Shown here piece after piece: positions 21,991-31,600 of a stretch of 38,274 bases of DNA (the first letter of the stretch is position 1; every line of letters begins with the position of its first letter). The translations under genes and the position numbers were made by a program. Source of the stretch: an uncultured Actinomycetes bacterium (GTDB taxonomy: Bacteria > Actinomycetota > Acidimicrobiia > Acidimicrobiales > Microtrichaceae); assembly GCA_903852755.1 (NCBI GenBank), contig CAINRS010000016.1, forward strand, positions 1 through 38,274. The letters run 5' to 3'. The notes under the pieces are model-generated. The model was not told the DNA's origin. It did no database searches and was given only the letters and a program-made list of their open reading frames with translations.

Positions 21991-23924
21991 CCGCGACCCG
22001 GACCCGGACACGGCGCGAGGTCGTCGACCTCGACGCGCACCGGGCCCGGCGGCGCAGCGCGGCGCCGCCCCCCGGTCCGTTGCGCTGGTGGGTGCTGGTC
22101 GCGTGCTTCCTCCTGCTCGCCGGGGGCACGATCGCCAAGTTGGCGCAGGTCCAGTTCGGTTCGGCGGCCGAACTCGCTGCCAGGGGGACCGGTGATCGCA
22201 GCTTCTCCCAGACCATCCCGGCCGTCCGCGGTTCGATCGTGGACCGCAACGGGGTCGACCTGGCCGTCACCGTGCCCGAGGCCACGGTGGCCCTCAGCCG
22301 CAGCGCCCTCGTCGACGCGGGGATCGACGACCGCGAGACCATCGACCTCGTGGCGGCCTCTGTCGCCGGACCGCTCGGCCTGACCGAACGTCGTGTCGCA
22401 GCGATGCTCGCCCGGGCGACCCCGGACGACGACCACGTCGAGATCGTCGCCGGCGTCCCCGTGAGCGCGGCCGAGGCCGCCCGGCTCGCACTCGCCGAGC
22501 AGAACCTGCAGGGCATCATCGGCATCGACGTCACGCAGCGCCGTGTCCACCCCTCGGGCGAGTCGGTCGGCGCCGTGGTCGGTCACCTCGACCCCGACGG
22601 CCGTCCCACCGAGATGGGTGGGATCGAGAAGACCTTCGACGCCGAACTGTCGGGGGTCGACGGCGTCAGGGTGGCCGAGCGCTCCCGTCAGGGCAGCACC
22701 ATCGTGGGGTCCGAGCGGGTCCAGGAGCCGGCCGTCCCGGGTGACGACGTGGAGCTGACGATCGACCGGGCGCTCCAGTCCGAGGCCGAGACGATCCTGG
22801 GTGAGGGGGTCGCACGCTCCGGAGCCGCAGGCGGTATCGCGATCATCGGTCGTCCGGGAACCGGCGAGCTGCTCGCCGTCGTGGGCATGGAACACGACGA
22901 CCGCACCGACGAGGTGCGGCCATCCACGAGCCCGCTCGCCTTCGCCAACTCCTACCAGGCCGGATCGGTGTTCAAGCTGGTGACGGCCGCGGCGGCCTAC
23001 GAGCACGGTGTGGTCGACGACACCACCGAGTTCGAGGTCCCGTGGCGCATCGACGTGACCGACCGGACGTTCGAGGACCACCACCAGCACCCGACCGAAC
23101 GCATGGACGTCGACCGCATCGTCGCCGACTCGTCCAACGTCGGCACCATCAAGATCGGACAGCTGCTCGGGTCCGGACGCCTCGAGGGCGCCCTGCACGA
23201 CTTCGGGTTCGGGAGCCGCGCCGAGGTCGGGCACCCGGCCGAGAGCAGCGGGCTCCTCCCGGCCGCCGAGGGGTGGACCGAGCCCGACCTGGCAGCGGCG
23301 TCGATCGGCACGTTCCAGTCAGCGACCACCCTCCAGCTGTGGTCCGCCTACAACGTCATCGCCAACCGGGGGAACTACGTCGCCCCGCGGCTCGTCTCGG
23401 CGGTCGTCACTCCGGACGGAGGTCGTCGTGTGGTCGACGCTCCCGCCCCCCGACGGGTGGTCTCCGAGTCGTCGGCCGCCAGGGTCGACCGGGCGCTGCG
23501 GGCGGTGGTCGAGGGCGGGACCGCCGAGGGGCTCGGCATTCCCGGGTTCACCCTGGCGGCCAAGACCGGAACCGGACGGATGCCGAGCCCCGAGCGGGTC
23601 GATACGTCCGACAACTACGTCTGGGCCGACGGTACCTACCACTACGTCACGACCTTCGCTGCCTACTTCCCGGCCGACCGTCCGCAGGTCTCGATCACGG
23701 TGCTGTTGTTCGACACGCCGCCGGGGAGCACCGGGGCGACCACCGCGGGACCGGTCTTCTCGGAACTGGCGCGACTGAGCATCCGTGAGCTCGCCGTGGT
23801 CCCCTCCCAGGTCGCCGCTCCGAACTCGGAGCTGATCCGCTCGCAACCCGCACGGGCGACCCCGGCCGACGGCGAGGACGCGGCAGGATCTCCGGGCACC
23901 GAGACCGACGACCCGACCGGCTGA
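21987..23924 (+). CDS. ftsI: Peptidoglycan transpeptidase FtsI (class B PBP)
   Basis: Septal cross-linking enzyme, 645 residues. An N-terminal TM helix (about 34-52) precedes a dimerisation/pedestal region with RGSIVDRNGVDLA (81-93). The transpeptidase domain has active-site SVFK (Ser327, Lys330), SSN (382-384) and KTGTG (526-530). There are no PASTA repeats. The C terminus adds a disordered acidic tail (about 605-645). It works with FtsW in the same operon. The ATG 21987 overlaps the ftsL stop (ATGA). murE follows after 35 bases that show no clear promoter. Confidence 0.93.
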   Translation: MTATRTRTRREVVDLDAHRARRRSAAPPPGPLRWWVLVACFLLLAGGTIAKLAQVQFGSAAELAARGTGDRSFSQTIPAVRGSIVDRNGVDLAVTVPEATVALSRSALVDAGIDDRETIDLVAASVAGPLGLTERRVAAMLARATPDDDHVEIVAGVPVSAAEAARLALAEQNLQGIIGIDVTQRRVHPSGESVGAVVGHLDPDGRPTEMGGIEKTFDAELSGVDGVRVAERSRQGSTIVGSERVQEPAVPGDDVELTIDRALQSEAETILGEGVARSGAAGGIAIIGRPGTGELLAVVGMEHDDRTDEVRPSTSPLAFANSYQAGSVFKLVTAAAAYEHGVVDDTTEFEVPWRIDVTDRTFEDHHQHPTERMDVDRIVADSSNVGTIKIGQLLGSGRLEGALHDFGFGSRAEVGHPAESSGLLPAAEGWTEPDLAAASIGTFQSATTLQLWSAYNVIANRGNYVAPRLVSAVVTPDGGRRVVDAPAPRRVVSESSAARVDRALRAVVEGGTAEGLGIPGFTLAAKTGTGRMPSPERVDTSDNYVWADGTYHYVTTFAAYFPADRPQVSITVLLFDTPPGSTGATTAGPVFSELARLSIRELAVVPSQVAAPNSELIRSQPARATPADGEDAAGSPGTETDDPTG

Positions 23925-23959
23925 GCGTCGATCGAGTCCGGGCCGTCGCACCAGCAGCC

Positions 23960-25453
23960 GTGGAACCTCCTCCCGACTCACCGTCCGAATCGGCTCCCGC
24001 CGGATCGGGGTCCACCGTGGGCGCCGTCGCCCACGCCGTCGGCGGCCGGGTCGTCGGCGATCCGGCCGTGGTCGTGCGGTCGGTGGCGCAGGACTCCCGC
24101 CGGGTCACGCCGGGGGGACTGTTCTGCTGCATCCGGGGCGACCACCAGGACGGGCACGACCACGCCGCCGCCGCCGCAGGGTCCGGGGCCGCGGCCCTGC
24201 TCGTGGAGCACGAGCTCGACCTGGGCCTGCCGCAGGTGGTGGTGCCCGACACCCGGGCCGCCGTCGGACCGGCCGCGGCGACCGTCCTCGGGCAGCCGGC
24301 CGAGCGGCTCGCGACGGTGGGCGTGACCGGGACCAACGGCAAGACGACCGTGGTGACGCTCGTGGGCCACCTCGCCGAGGCCTGCGGTCGTCGCACCGAT
24401 GTCGTCGGCACGCTCACCGGGTCGAGGACCACGCCCGAGGCGTGCGAGCTGCAGGAACGCTTCGCAGCGGACGTCGACGCAGGGGTCGAGGTCGTCGCGC
24501 TCGAGGTCTCGTCCCACGCGCTGGTGCTCGGGCGGGTCGACGGGATCCGGTTCGACGTCGCAGCCTTCACGAACCTCGGCGTCGACCACCTCGACTTCCA
24601 CGTGACGCTCGAGGACTACTTCGCCGCCAAGGCGTCGCTGTTCACCCCGCAGCGCTGCGAGCGCGCCGTCGTCTGGGTCGACGATCCGTGGGGCCGCCGT
24701 CTCGCCGACGGACTGGTGGGCGCGGGGGGCGTCCCGGTGGTGGCGGTCTCCTTCGCCGACGCCGTGGACCGGTCGTGGGACGGGGCGGCCTGGCGCTGGA
24801 CGTGGCGGGGTCACCCGGTGGTCCTCGACCGGCCCGGTGAGCACGACGTCGCCAACGCCCTGGTGGCCTGTGAGGTCCTGGCCGCGCTCGGAGCGGACCC
24901 GGCTGCGATCGCCGGTGCGGTGGCCTCGGCCCCTGCGGTCCCGGGCCGGTTCGAGCGGATCGACGTCCGGGTGGCCGCCGAGGAGCTGCCGGTGGTCGTG
25001 GTCGACTTCGCCCACACGCCGGATGCGCTCGAGCAGGCCCTGCTCGCGGCCCGGCGCCTGATCGCAGGCACCGGACGCCTGGTGGTCGTGTTCGGCTGCG
25101 GTGGCGACCGTGACCGTTCCAAGCGGCCGCAGATGGGGGCGGTGGCGGCCCGGTCGGCCGACCTGGCGGTGGTCTGCGACGACAACCCCCGGAGCGAGGA
25201 ACCGGCCCTGATCCGCCAGCAGGTGGCCGCCGGTGTCGACGCCGCCGACCGGGCCCGCCTGGTCGAGATCGGCGACCGACGCGCCGCGATCCGCCACGCG
25301 CTCCGCTCGACGGGCCAAGGTGATGTGGTGCTGATCGCAGGGAAGGGCCACGAGACCGGGCAGACGACGGCGGGGGTCACGGTGCCGTTCGACGACCGGG
25401 TCGTGGCCGAGGAGGAACTCCGGGCCCGGCTCGACGAGGAGCGCTCGTCGTGA
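23960..25453 (+). CDS. murE: UDP-MurNAc-L-Ala-D-Glu meso-diaminopimelate ligase
   Basis: Adds the third residue to the peptidoglycan stem peptide. The 497-residue Mur ligase has the ATP loop GTNGKTT (124-130), Lys224 (the usual carbamylated lysine) and the specificity motif DNPR (408-411), which marks meso-diaminopimelate rather than lysine, in keeping with an actinobacterium. GKGHE is near the C terminus. GTG 23960 has no Shine-Dalgarno sequence; GTG 24016 is a shorter option that removes a disordered 18-residue N terminus. It joins directly to mraY by GTGA, with no murF between. Confidence 0.93.
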   Translation: MEPPPDSPSESAPAGSGSTVGAVAHAVGGRVVGDPAVVVRSVAQDSRRVTPGGLFCCIRGDHQDGHDHAAAAAGSGAAALLVEHELDLGLPQVVVPDTRAAVGPAAATVLGQPAERLATVGVTGTNGKTTVVTLVGHLAEACGRRTDVVGTLTGSRTTPEACELQERFAADVDAGVEVVALEVSSHALVLGRVDGIRFDVAAFTNLGVDHLDFHVTLEDYFAAKASLFTPQRCERAVVWVDDPWGRRLADGLVGAGGVPVVAVSFADAVDRSWDGAAWRWTWRGHPVVLDRPGEHDVANALVACEVLAALGADPAAIAGAVASAPAVPGRFERIDVRVAAEELPVVVVDFAHTPDALEQALLAARRLIAGTGRLVVVFGCGGDRDRSKRPQMGAVAARSADLAVVCDDNPRSEEPALIRQQVAAGVDAADRARLVEIGDRRAAIRHALRSTGQGDVVLIAGKGHETGQTTAGVTVPFDDRVVAEEELRARLDEERSS

Positions 25454-26508
25454 TCCAGCTCCTGCTCGCCTCGGGGGTCAGCGCCGTCGTCGCCTGGGTG
25501 GTCACGCGGATCCTGATCGGACTCCTGTCGCGTCGCGGCGTGTCCCAGCCCATCAACGAGGACGTCCCTGCGGGGCACGCCGGCAAGGCCGGGACGCCGA
25601 CGTTCGGAGGCGTGGCCATCGTCGCCGGCGTCGGGTTCGGGTACGTGGCGGCCAACCTCACCCCGAAGGGCATCTTCACCTGGACGGGGATGATGTGCGT
25701 CGCCGCCATCGCCGGTGCCGGACTGGTCGGGTTGATCGACGACTGGATGAAGGTCCGGGACGCCCGCAACGCCGGGCTGACCAAGAAGACCAAGAGCGTC
25801 GGGCTGGTGCTGGTCGGCGTGGGCTTCGCCGTGTCGATGCTGTGGCGGTCCGACGTCTACACGACGATCAGCTTCGCCCGGTTCGACGACCTGGGCTGGG
25901 AGCTCGGCGAGGTCGCCTGGGTGGTGTGGGCGGTGCTGGTGATCTCGGCCGCCGCCAACGCCGTCAACCTCACCGACGGACTGGACGGGCTGGCCGCCGG
26001 TTCGGGTGCCATCGTCTTCGGCGCGTACGTGTTCATCGGCTACTGGATCTTCCGGCACTACGGCGACTACGAGATCAACGTCGGCCTCGACCTGGCCATC
26101 GTCGCCGCGGCGATGATGAGCGCCTGCGCCGCCTTCCTGTGGTGGAACGCCCCGCCGGCCAGGATCTTCATGGGCGACACCGGATCGCTCGCCATCGGTG
26201 CCGGTCTGGCCGTCCTCGCCCTGAGCAGTTCGACGGTGATGCTGCTGCCGATCATCGGTGGACTGTTCGTGATCGAGACCCTGTCGGTCATCGGCCTCGT
26301 CGCCTCGTTCCGGTTGTTCGGCAAGCGGCCGTTCCACGCGCCGATCCACCACGACCTCGAGGCCCGTGAGGCGCGGGCGCGGGGGATCGACCGGGACCAG
26401 ATCGAACCGACCGTCACGGTGCGCCTGTGGATCCTGACGGCGGCCTGTGCCGTCGTCGGCCTGGGGCTGTTCTTCCGGGAGTACATCCGGAACGGGGGCA
26501 TCGGATGA
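25450..26508 (+). CDS. mraY: Phospho-MurNAc-pentapeptide transferase
   Basis: Integral membrane enzyme that makes lipid I from UDP-MurNAc-pentapeptide and undecaprenyl phosphate. About ten TM helices are visible over 352 residues. Catalytic motifs: GLIDDWMK with Asp97/Asp98, NAVNLTDGLDGLA (171-182) and FMGDTGSLA (240-248). The usual HHH cluster before the last helix reads HHD here (300-302), followed by a longer, charged loop LEAREARARGIDRDQIEP before VRLWIL. GTG 25450 overlaps murE and the stop overlaps murD. Confidence 0.9.
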   Translation: MIQLLLASGVSAVVAWVVTRILIGLLSRRGVSQPINEDVPAGHAGKAGTPTFGGVAIVAGVGFGYVAANLTPKGIFTWTGMMCVAAIAGAGLVGLIDDWMKVRDARNAGLTKKTKSVGLVLVGVGFAVSMLWRSDVYTTISFARFDDLGWELGEVAWVVWAVLVISAAANAVNLTDGLDGLAAGSGAIVFGAYVFIGYWIFRHYGDYEINVGLDLAIVAAAMMSACAAFLWWNAPPARIFMGDTGSLAIGAGLAVLALSSSTVMLLPIIGGLFVIETLSVIGLVASFRLFGKRPFHAPIHHDLEAREARARGIDRDQIEPTVTVRLWILTAACAVVGLGLFFREYIRNGGIG

Positions 26509-27872
26509 GCGCGCCGCGCCACCTGGTGTTCGGGCTGGGCGTGACCAACGCTGCGGTCGCCCGTGCGCTCGTGCGACGTGGCGGCGAGGTCGTGCTCGCC
26601 GACGACGACCCGTCGGACGCCGCCCGGGAGCTCGCCGTCGAGTTCGGTGTGCCGCTGCACGACGCGCCCGACGAGGCCGGCCTGCGGACGCTGCTGTCAG
26701 CGGCTGACGTGCTCGTGCCGGCACCGCTGCTCGGCGACCTCCACCCGGTCGTGCGACTCGCCGCCGAGCTCGGGGTGCCGGTCCGGTCGGAGTTCGACCT
26801 GGCCGCCGACTGGGACGACCGTCCCGTGCTGGCCGTGACCGGCACCAACGGCAAGACCACCGTGAGCGAGCTGGCCGCCGCCATGCTCGAGCGCTCGGGC
26901 ATCGCCTGCCGGGCGGTCGGGAACCTCGAGGTGCCGCTGGTCGAGGCCGTGGACGATCCGGAGCCGGAGTGGTTCGTCGTCGAGGCCTCGTCGTTCCGGC
27001 TCGGACACAGCGCCCGGTTCGCCCCCCGGGTCGCCGTGTGGCTCAACCTGACGCCGGACCACCTGGACCGGCACGCCGGCCTGGACGCCTACCGCAGTGC
27101 GAAGGCGCGGATCCTCGAGCACCAGTCCGCCGGGGACACGGCCGTCCTCGTGCTCGACGACCCGGTCGTCGCCGCGGCCGAGGTCCGACCGGGCGTGCGT
27201 GTCGTCGGGGTCACCTCGGGCGGACGGCCCGACCGCGACGTCGACACCTGGGCGACGGTCGCCGGGGACCGTCTCGTGCTCGTGCCCTCCGGTGGTGACG
27301 ACGAGCCGCTCGACCTGCTCGCCGTGGACGAGCTGCCCCGGACCCACCCGCACGACGTGACCAACTCACTGGCTGCGGCCGCGGCGGCGCTCGCCGCCGG
27401 AGCGACCCCCGGCGCCGTCGTCGCGGCCCTCCGGTCGACCTCGCCGCCACCGCACCGGGTCGAGTTCGTCGCCGACGTCTCCGGGGTCCGGTTCGTCGAC
27501 GACTCCAAGTCGACGACCCCTGCGTCGACCCTCGCGGCGATCAGCGGGTTCGACTCGGTGGTGCTGGTGGCCGGCGGTCGCAACAAGGGGCTGGACCTCG
27601 GGGTGCTGGCCGGTGCCGGCGACCGGGTGCGGGCGGTCGTCGGGATCGGGGAGTCGGCGGGCGAGGTCGTCGCAGCGTTCCCGGGGCACCCGACGGCGGT
27701 GGCCGACTCGATGGCCGACGCCGTGCGTCTGGCCGCCGGTCTCGCCGCACCCGGAGACACGGTGCTGCTGTCGCCCGGCTGCGCCTCGTTCGACTGGTAC
27801 TCGTCCTACGCCGAGCGGGGGGACGACTTCGCAGCGGCCGTGGGCCGTCTGGTCGGGGCGGACGGCCGATGA
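26505..27872 (+). CDS. murD: UDP-MurNAc-L-alanine D-glutamate ligase
   Basis: Adds D-glutamate to UDP-MurNAc-L-Ala. The 455-residue Mur ligase has an N-terminal Rossmann start HLVFGLGVTNAAVARALV, ATP loop GTNGKTT (in VTGTNGKTTVSEL), VVEASSFRL, LNLTPDHLDRH, DDSKSTTP and SPGCASFDWY near the C terminus, all typical of MurD. ATG 26505 and the stop at 27872 form ATGA overlaps with mraY and ftsW. Confidence 0.93.
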   Translation: MSAPRHLVFGLGVTNAAVARALVRRGGEVVLADDDPSDAARELAVEFGVPLHDAPDEAGLRTLLSAADVLVPAPLLGDLHPVVRLAAELGVPVRSEFDLAADWDDRPVLAVTGTNGKTTVSELAAAMLERSGIACRAVGNLEVPLVEAVDDPEPEWFVVEASSFRLGHSARFAPRVAVWLNLTPDHLDRHAGLDAYRSAKARILEHQSAGDTAVLVLDDPVVAAAEVRPGVRVVGVTSGGRPDRDVDTWATVAGDRLVLVPSGGDDEPLDLLAVDELPRTHPHDVTNSLAAAAAALAAGATPGAVVAALRSTSPPPHRVEFVADVSGVRFVDDSKSTTPASTLAAISGFDSVVLVAGGRNKGLDLGVLAGAGDRVRAVVGIGESAGEVVAAFPGHPTAVADSMADAVRLAAGLAAPGDTVLLSPGCASFDWYSSYAERGDDFAAAVGRLVGADGR

Positions 27873-29065
27873 CGGCGACCCGTGTCCGACGCGGTGGTCC
27901 CGCCCCGGAGACCTCTGCGCTGCCCGCACCGCGTCGGGTCCTCGTCGCGGCCGTCGCAGGGTGCTGCGCCGTGGGGCTGCTGACGGTCTCCTCGGCGTCG
28001 CAGGTCCTGGCCGTCGAGGCGGGCGACCCGCCCTGGTACTTCGTGGTGCGTCAGGCCCTCTGGCTGCTCGCCGGTGTCGCCACCGCCGCCGTGGCGGCGC
28101 GGATCCCACTGCGGACGTGGCGGGACCGGATCGCGCTGCCACTGCTGTGGATCACGGCACTCCTCCTCGGCTACATCGCCCTGTCCGAGGTCAGCCGCCG
28201 GATCGGCACCGGCGTGCTCCCGTTCGTCCTCGAACGCAACGGCTCGACCCGGTGGATCGGTCTGTCCGCCGTGCAGTTCCAGCCGTCCGAGCTGGCGAAG
28301 CTGTCGCTCGTCCTCTGCCTCGCCCGGTTGCTGTCCGAGCCCGACAGGGACCTGTCGACCCGACAGGGAGTGGCTGCGCCCGTCGGTGTCGCCGGTCTGC
28401 TCGCCACGCTCGTCATGGTCGGTGACGACCTGGGCACGACGGTGTTGCTCGGTGTCGTCCTGCTCGGGGTGCTGATGCTCGCCGGTGCACCGTGGCGCTA
28501 CCTGGCCGGCATCGTGGCCGTCCTCGGTGCCGTGGCGTTCCTGGCCATTCGGTTCCTCGAGGGATTCCGGGCGGCCCGGCTCGCTGCGTTCCTGGACCCC
28601 GAGGCCCACGCGGACGGCGCCGGCTACCAGATCATCCAGTCCCAGATCGGTCTGGCCACCGGCGGTCTCCTCGGCCTCGGGCCCGGATCGTCGCGCAACA
28701 AGTGGGGGTACCTGCCGGAGGCGCACACCGACTTCGTCGTCTCGGTGCTCGGGGAGGAGTACGGGTTCCTCGGCCTGGTCGGACTGGTCCTCCTGATCGG
28801 GCTGATCGTCCTGAGCGGTCTCGCGATCGCCCGCCGGTGCCCGTCCCGGTTCGGCCAGATGGCGGCCTTCGGGGTGACGATCTGGTTGGGCGTGCAGGCC
28901 TTCATCAACGTCGCGGTGACGGTGGGCCTGTTGCCCACCAAGGGCATCACGCTCCCGTTCGTCTCCTACGGCGGCAGTTCGATGGTGGTGTCGTTCATCG
29001 CAGTCGGCCTCCTGTACCGGGTCGCCGTGGAGGAGCCGGCCCCGGGGAGGTCGACCCGCAGGTGA
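27869..29065 (+). CDS. ftsW: Septal peptidoglycan glycosyltransferase FtsW
   Basis: SEDS-family polymerase that links disaccharide units at the septum, partner of FtsI. The 398-residue protein has about ten TM helices. Conserved loops: STRWIGLSAVQFQPSELAKL, GDDLGTTVLL, GYQIIQSQIGLATGGLLG, PEAHTDFVVSVLGEEYGFLGL (with the catalytic-type Asp in HTDF) and LPFVSYGGSSM. Its long cytoplasmic N terminus is short and basic. ATGA and GTGA overlaps bound it. Confidence 0.93.
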   Translation: MTATRVRRGGPAPETSALPAPRRVLVAAVAGCCAVGLLTVSSASQVLAVEAGDPPWYFVVRQALWLLAGVATAAVAARIPLRTWRDRIALPLLWITALLLGYIALSEVSRRIGTGVLPFVLERNGSTRWIGLSAVQFQPSELAKLSLVLCLARLLSEPDRDLSTRQGVAAPVGVAGLLATLVMVGDDLGTTVLLGVVLLGVLMLAGAPWRYLAGIVAVLGAVAFLAIRFLEGFRAARLAAFLDPEAHADGAGYQIIQSQIGLATGGLLGLGPGSSRNKWGYLPEAHTDFVVSVLGEEYGFLGLVGLVLLIGLIVLSGLAIARRCPSRFGQMAAFGVTIWLGVQAFINVAVTVGLLPTKGITLPFVSYGGSSMVVSFIAVGLLYRVAVEEPAPGRSTRR

Positions 29066-30210
29066 GTCCGGCCACGTCCACCTCGGTGCTGATCGCCGGT
29101 GGCGGGACCGCCGGACACGTCCTCCCGGCCGTGGCGGTGGCCCGTGCCCTCGTCGACCGCGGCGTCGAGCAGGACCGGATCGCATTCGTCGGCGCAGCCC
29201 GGGGCATCGAGTCCCGTCTCGTTCCCGAGGCCGGGTTCGACGTCACGCTGCTCCCGGGCCGGGGGATCCAGCGCCGGCTCACCTGGGCGAACGTCGGTGC
29301 GGTCGTCGGGTTGATCCGGGCCGTCGGAACGGCCGTCGTGCTGGTCCGTCGCCGACGTCCGCAGGTGGTGCTGGCGGTCGGTGGGTTCGCGAGCGCCGCC
29401 GGCTCGTTGGCGGCACTGCTCTGGCGGGTCCCACTCGTCGTCGCCGAGCAGAACGCCCGGGCGGGTGCCGCCAACCGACTGGCCGCCCGCTGGGCACGCG
29501 TGTGCGCCGTTGCGTTCCCCGGAACCGACCTGCCCCGCCCGGTCGTGACGGGCAACCCCGTTCGGGGCGAGATCCTCGACGTAGCAGCCGACCGCGATCC
29601 GGTCGCCGCCCGGGTCCGTCTCGGGGTCCCGGCGGACCGGACGCTCGTGATCGCCTTCGCCGGCAGCCTGGGTGCCCGCAGCGTCAACGAGGCCGTGTGG
29701 GGCGCGGTCGAGCGCTGGTCGGAGCGGAGCGACCTGGCGGTGTACCACGTGGTGGGTCGACGTGACGCCGACGCCCGACCGGCCACGGCCAGTCGAGCGG
29801 AGCAGTGCACCGCGGACGGTGGTGGTGGTCTCTGGTACCGCTCGGTGGCCTACGAGGACCACATGGAGGTCGTGCTCGAGGCCGCGGACGTGGCGCTGTG
29901 CCGGGCGGGCGGGACGACCGTGGCCGAGCTCACCGTGGTCGGTGTACCGGCGGTCCTGGTACCGCTGCCGATCGCGACCCGGGACCACCAGCGGGCGAAC
30001 GCCGCCGAGCTGGTCGAGGCCGGCGCCGCCGAGCTCGTCGACGACGCCGACCTCGACGCCGACGTGGTCGTGCGGCTCATCGACGGCTGGATCGCCGATG
30101 GCTCGCTGCGGCGTCGGGCCGCTGCGGCCCGCGCCCTCGGACGTCCGGATGCCGCCGACGCCGTGGCGGAACTCGTGCTGGAGGTGGCCGCCGGTGGCGG
30201 ACGCGGCTGA
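29062..30210 (+). CDS. murG: Lipid II synthase MurG (GlcNAc transferase)
   Basis: Peripheral membrane glycosyltransferase that converts lipid I to lipid II. The 382-residue GT28 protein has the N-terminal loop GGGTAGHVLPA with His19, then GFASAAG, EQNARAGAANRLAAR, VVTGNPVR, GSLGARSVNEAV, the UDP-GlcNAc site LCRAGGTTVAEL and ATRDHQRANA. GTG 29062 overlaps the ftsW stop (GTGA). Its 3' end overlaps murC by 17 bases. Confidence 0.93.
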   Translation: MSPATSTSVLIAGGGTAGHVLPAVAVARALVDRGVEQDRIAFVGAARGIESRLVPEAGFDVTLLPGRGIQRRLTWANVGAVVGLIRAVGTAVVLVRRRRPQVVLAVGGFASAAGSLAALLWRVPLVVAEQNARAGAANRLAARWARVCAVAFPGTDLPRPVVTGNPVRGEILDVAADRDPVAARVRLGVPADRTLVIAFAGSLGARSVNEAVWGAVERWSERSDLAVYHVVGRRDADARPATASRAEQCTADGGGGLWYRSVAYEDHMEVVLEAADVALCRAGGTTVAELTVVGVPAVLVPLPIATRDHQRANAAELVEAGAAELVDDADLDADVVVRLIDGWIADGSLRRRAAAARALGRPDAADAVAELVLEVAAGGGRG

Positions 30211-31600
30211 TCCCGGACTCGTGCCGGTGGACCTGTCCGCTCCCCGGCGGATCCACGTGGTCGGGGTCGGGGGTCCCGGGATGAGCGCGTGCGCCGTGCT
30301 GCTCGCCGAGGACGGCCACACGGTCTCGGGGAGCGACTGGCGTGAGACCGATGCGCTCGGGCGCGTCCGCTCCGCCGGGGTGGCCGTCTCGGTCGGGCAC
30401 GACGGTGGCCTCGTCGACGGCGCCGACTACGTGCTGGCCTCGACCGCCGTGCCGGACGACAACCCCGAGGTGGTCGCGGCCCGGAATCTCAACGTCCCGG
30501 TGCTGAGGCGGATCGACCTGCTCCCGGCGGTGGGGGAGCGACACACGTTCGTGTCCATCGCCGGCACCCACGGCAAGACGACCACCGCAGCGCTCGCGAC
30601 GGTGGCCCTGCGTGCCGCCGGGTGGGACCCGTCGTTCCTGATCGGCGCACCGGTCGCCTCGCTCGACGCCGCGGCCGGCATCAGGTCCGGGGAACTGCTG
30701 GTGCTCGAGGCCGACGAGAGCGACGGGACGTTCCTCGTGGGGCCGCGTGTCGCAGCGCTGGTGACCAACGTCGAGGCCGACCACCTGGAGCACTGGGGCA
30801 GCATGGACGCGCTCGAGGCGGGGTTCTCCGAGTTCCTCGCCGGGACCGACGGCCCCCGGGTCGTGTGCGCCGACGACCCGGTCGCCAGCCGGCTCGGCGC
30901 CGAGTTCGCTGCGACGACCTACGGCACCCACGACGATGCGACGTACCGCATCGATTCGCCGCAGTTCGAGGGCGTTCGGGTGCGCTTCGACCTGTGCGAC
31001 CCGACCGGTGGCCGCACGCCGGTGGACCTCCCGATGCCCGGAGTGCACAACGCCCGCAACGCCGCTGGGGCGCTCGCCCTCTCGGCCTCACTCGGCGCGG
31101 ACCTCGCGCGGGCGGCCGCGGCGCTGCGCGACTTCCGGGGAGTGGACCGGAGGTTCGAGGTGCTCGGCACCGCAGCGGGCGTGACCGTGGTCGACGACTA
31201 CGCCCACCTGCCCACCGAGGTGGGCGCTGCGCTCGCCGCCGGTCGCGACGGTGGCTGGGAGCGCGTCGTCGCCGTGTTCCAGCCGCACCGCTACTCGCGC
31301 ACCGAACGGCACTGGCACGAGTTCGGCGAGGCCTTCGGTGACGCCGACGTCCTCGTGCTGTGCGAGCTGTACGCCGCCGGCGAGGAACCGAGACCGGGTG
31401 TGAGCGGCGAACTGCTGCTCGAGGCGGTCGCTGGGACCGGGCGGACGGCACCGCTGGTGTGGCAGCCGACCCTCGACGACGTGGTCGGGTACCTGATCGG
31501 GGAGCTCCGATCCGGTGACCTGCTCCTGACCATCGGTGCCGGCGACGTGACGACCGTCGGTCCCCGTGTCCTCGCCGCCCTCGGGGAGCGGGAACGGTGA
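30194..31600 (+). CDS. murC: UDP-MurNAc L-alanine ligase
   Basis: Adds the first stem-peptide residue to UDP-MurNAc. The 468-residue Mur ligase shows the N-terminal GVGGPGMSACAVLL, ATP loop GTHGKTTT, EADESDGTF, NVEADHLEHWG, DDYAHLPTE and VFQPHRYSRT, all typical of MurC. GTG 30194 has GGAGG 9 bases upstream, the clearest Shine-Dalgarno site within the mur run, and overlaps murG by 17 bases rather than the usual 4. The stop overlaps murB (GTGA). Confidence 0.93.
   Translation: MADAADPGLVPVDLSAPRRIHVVGVGGPGMSACAVLLAEDGHTVSGSDWRETDALGRVRSAGVAVSVGHDGGLVDGADYVLASTAVPDDNPEVVAARNLNVPVLRRIDLLPAVGERHTFVSIAGTHGKTTTAALATVALRAAGWDPSFLIGAPVASLDAAAGIRSGELLVLEADESDGTFLVGPRVAALVTNVEADHLEHWGSMDALEAGFSEFLAGTDGPRVVCADDPVASRLGAEFAATTYGTHDDATYRIDSPQFEGVRVRFDLCDPTGGRTPVDLPMPGVHNARNAAGALALSASLGADLARAAAALRDFRGVDRRFEVLGTAAGVTVVDDYAHLPTEVGAALAAGRDGGWERVVAVFQPHRYSRTERHWHEFGEAFGDADVLVLCELYAAGEEPRPGVSGELLLEAVAGTGRTAPLVWQPTLDDVVGYLIGELRSGDLLLTIGAGDVTTVGPRVLAALGERER

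Noticed and set aside
23978-25351. Long reverse open frame opposite murE
   Set aside because: His/Arg/Asp-rich antisense shadow of a well-supported Mur ligase.
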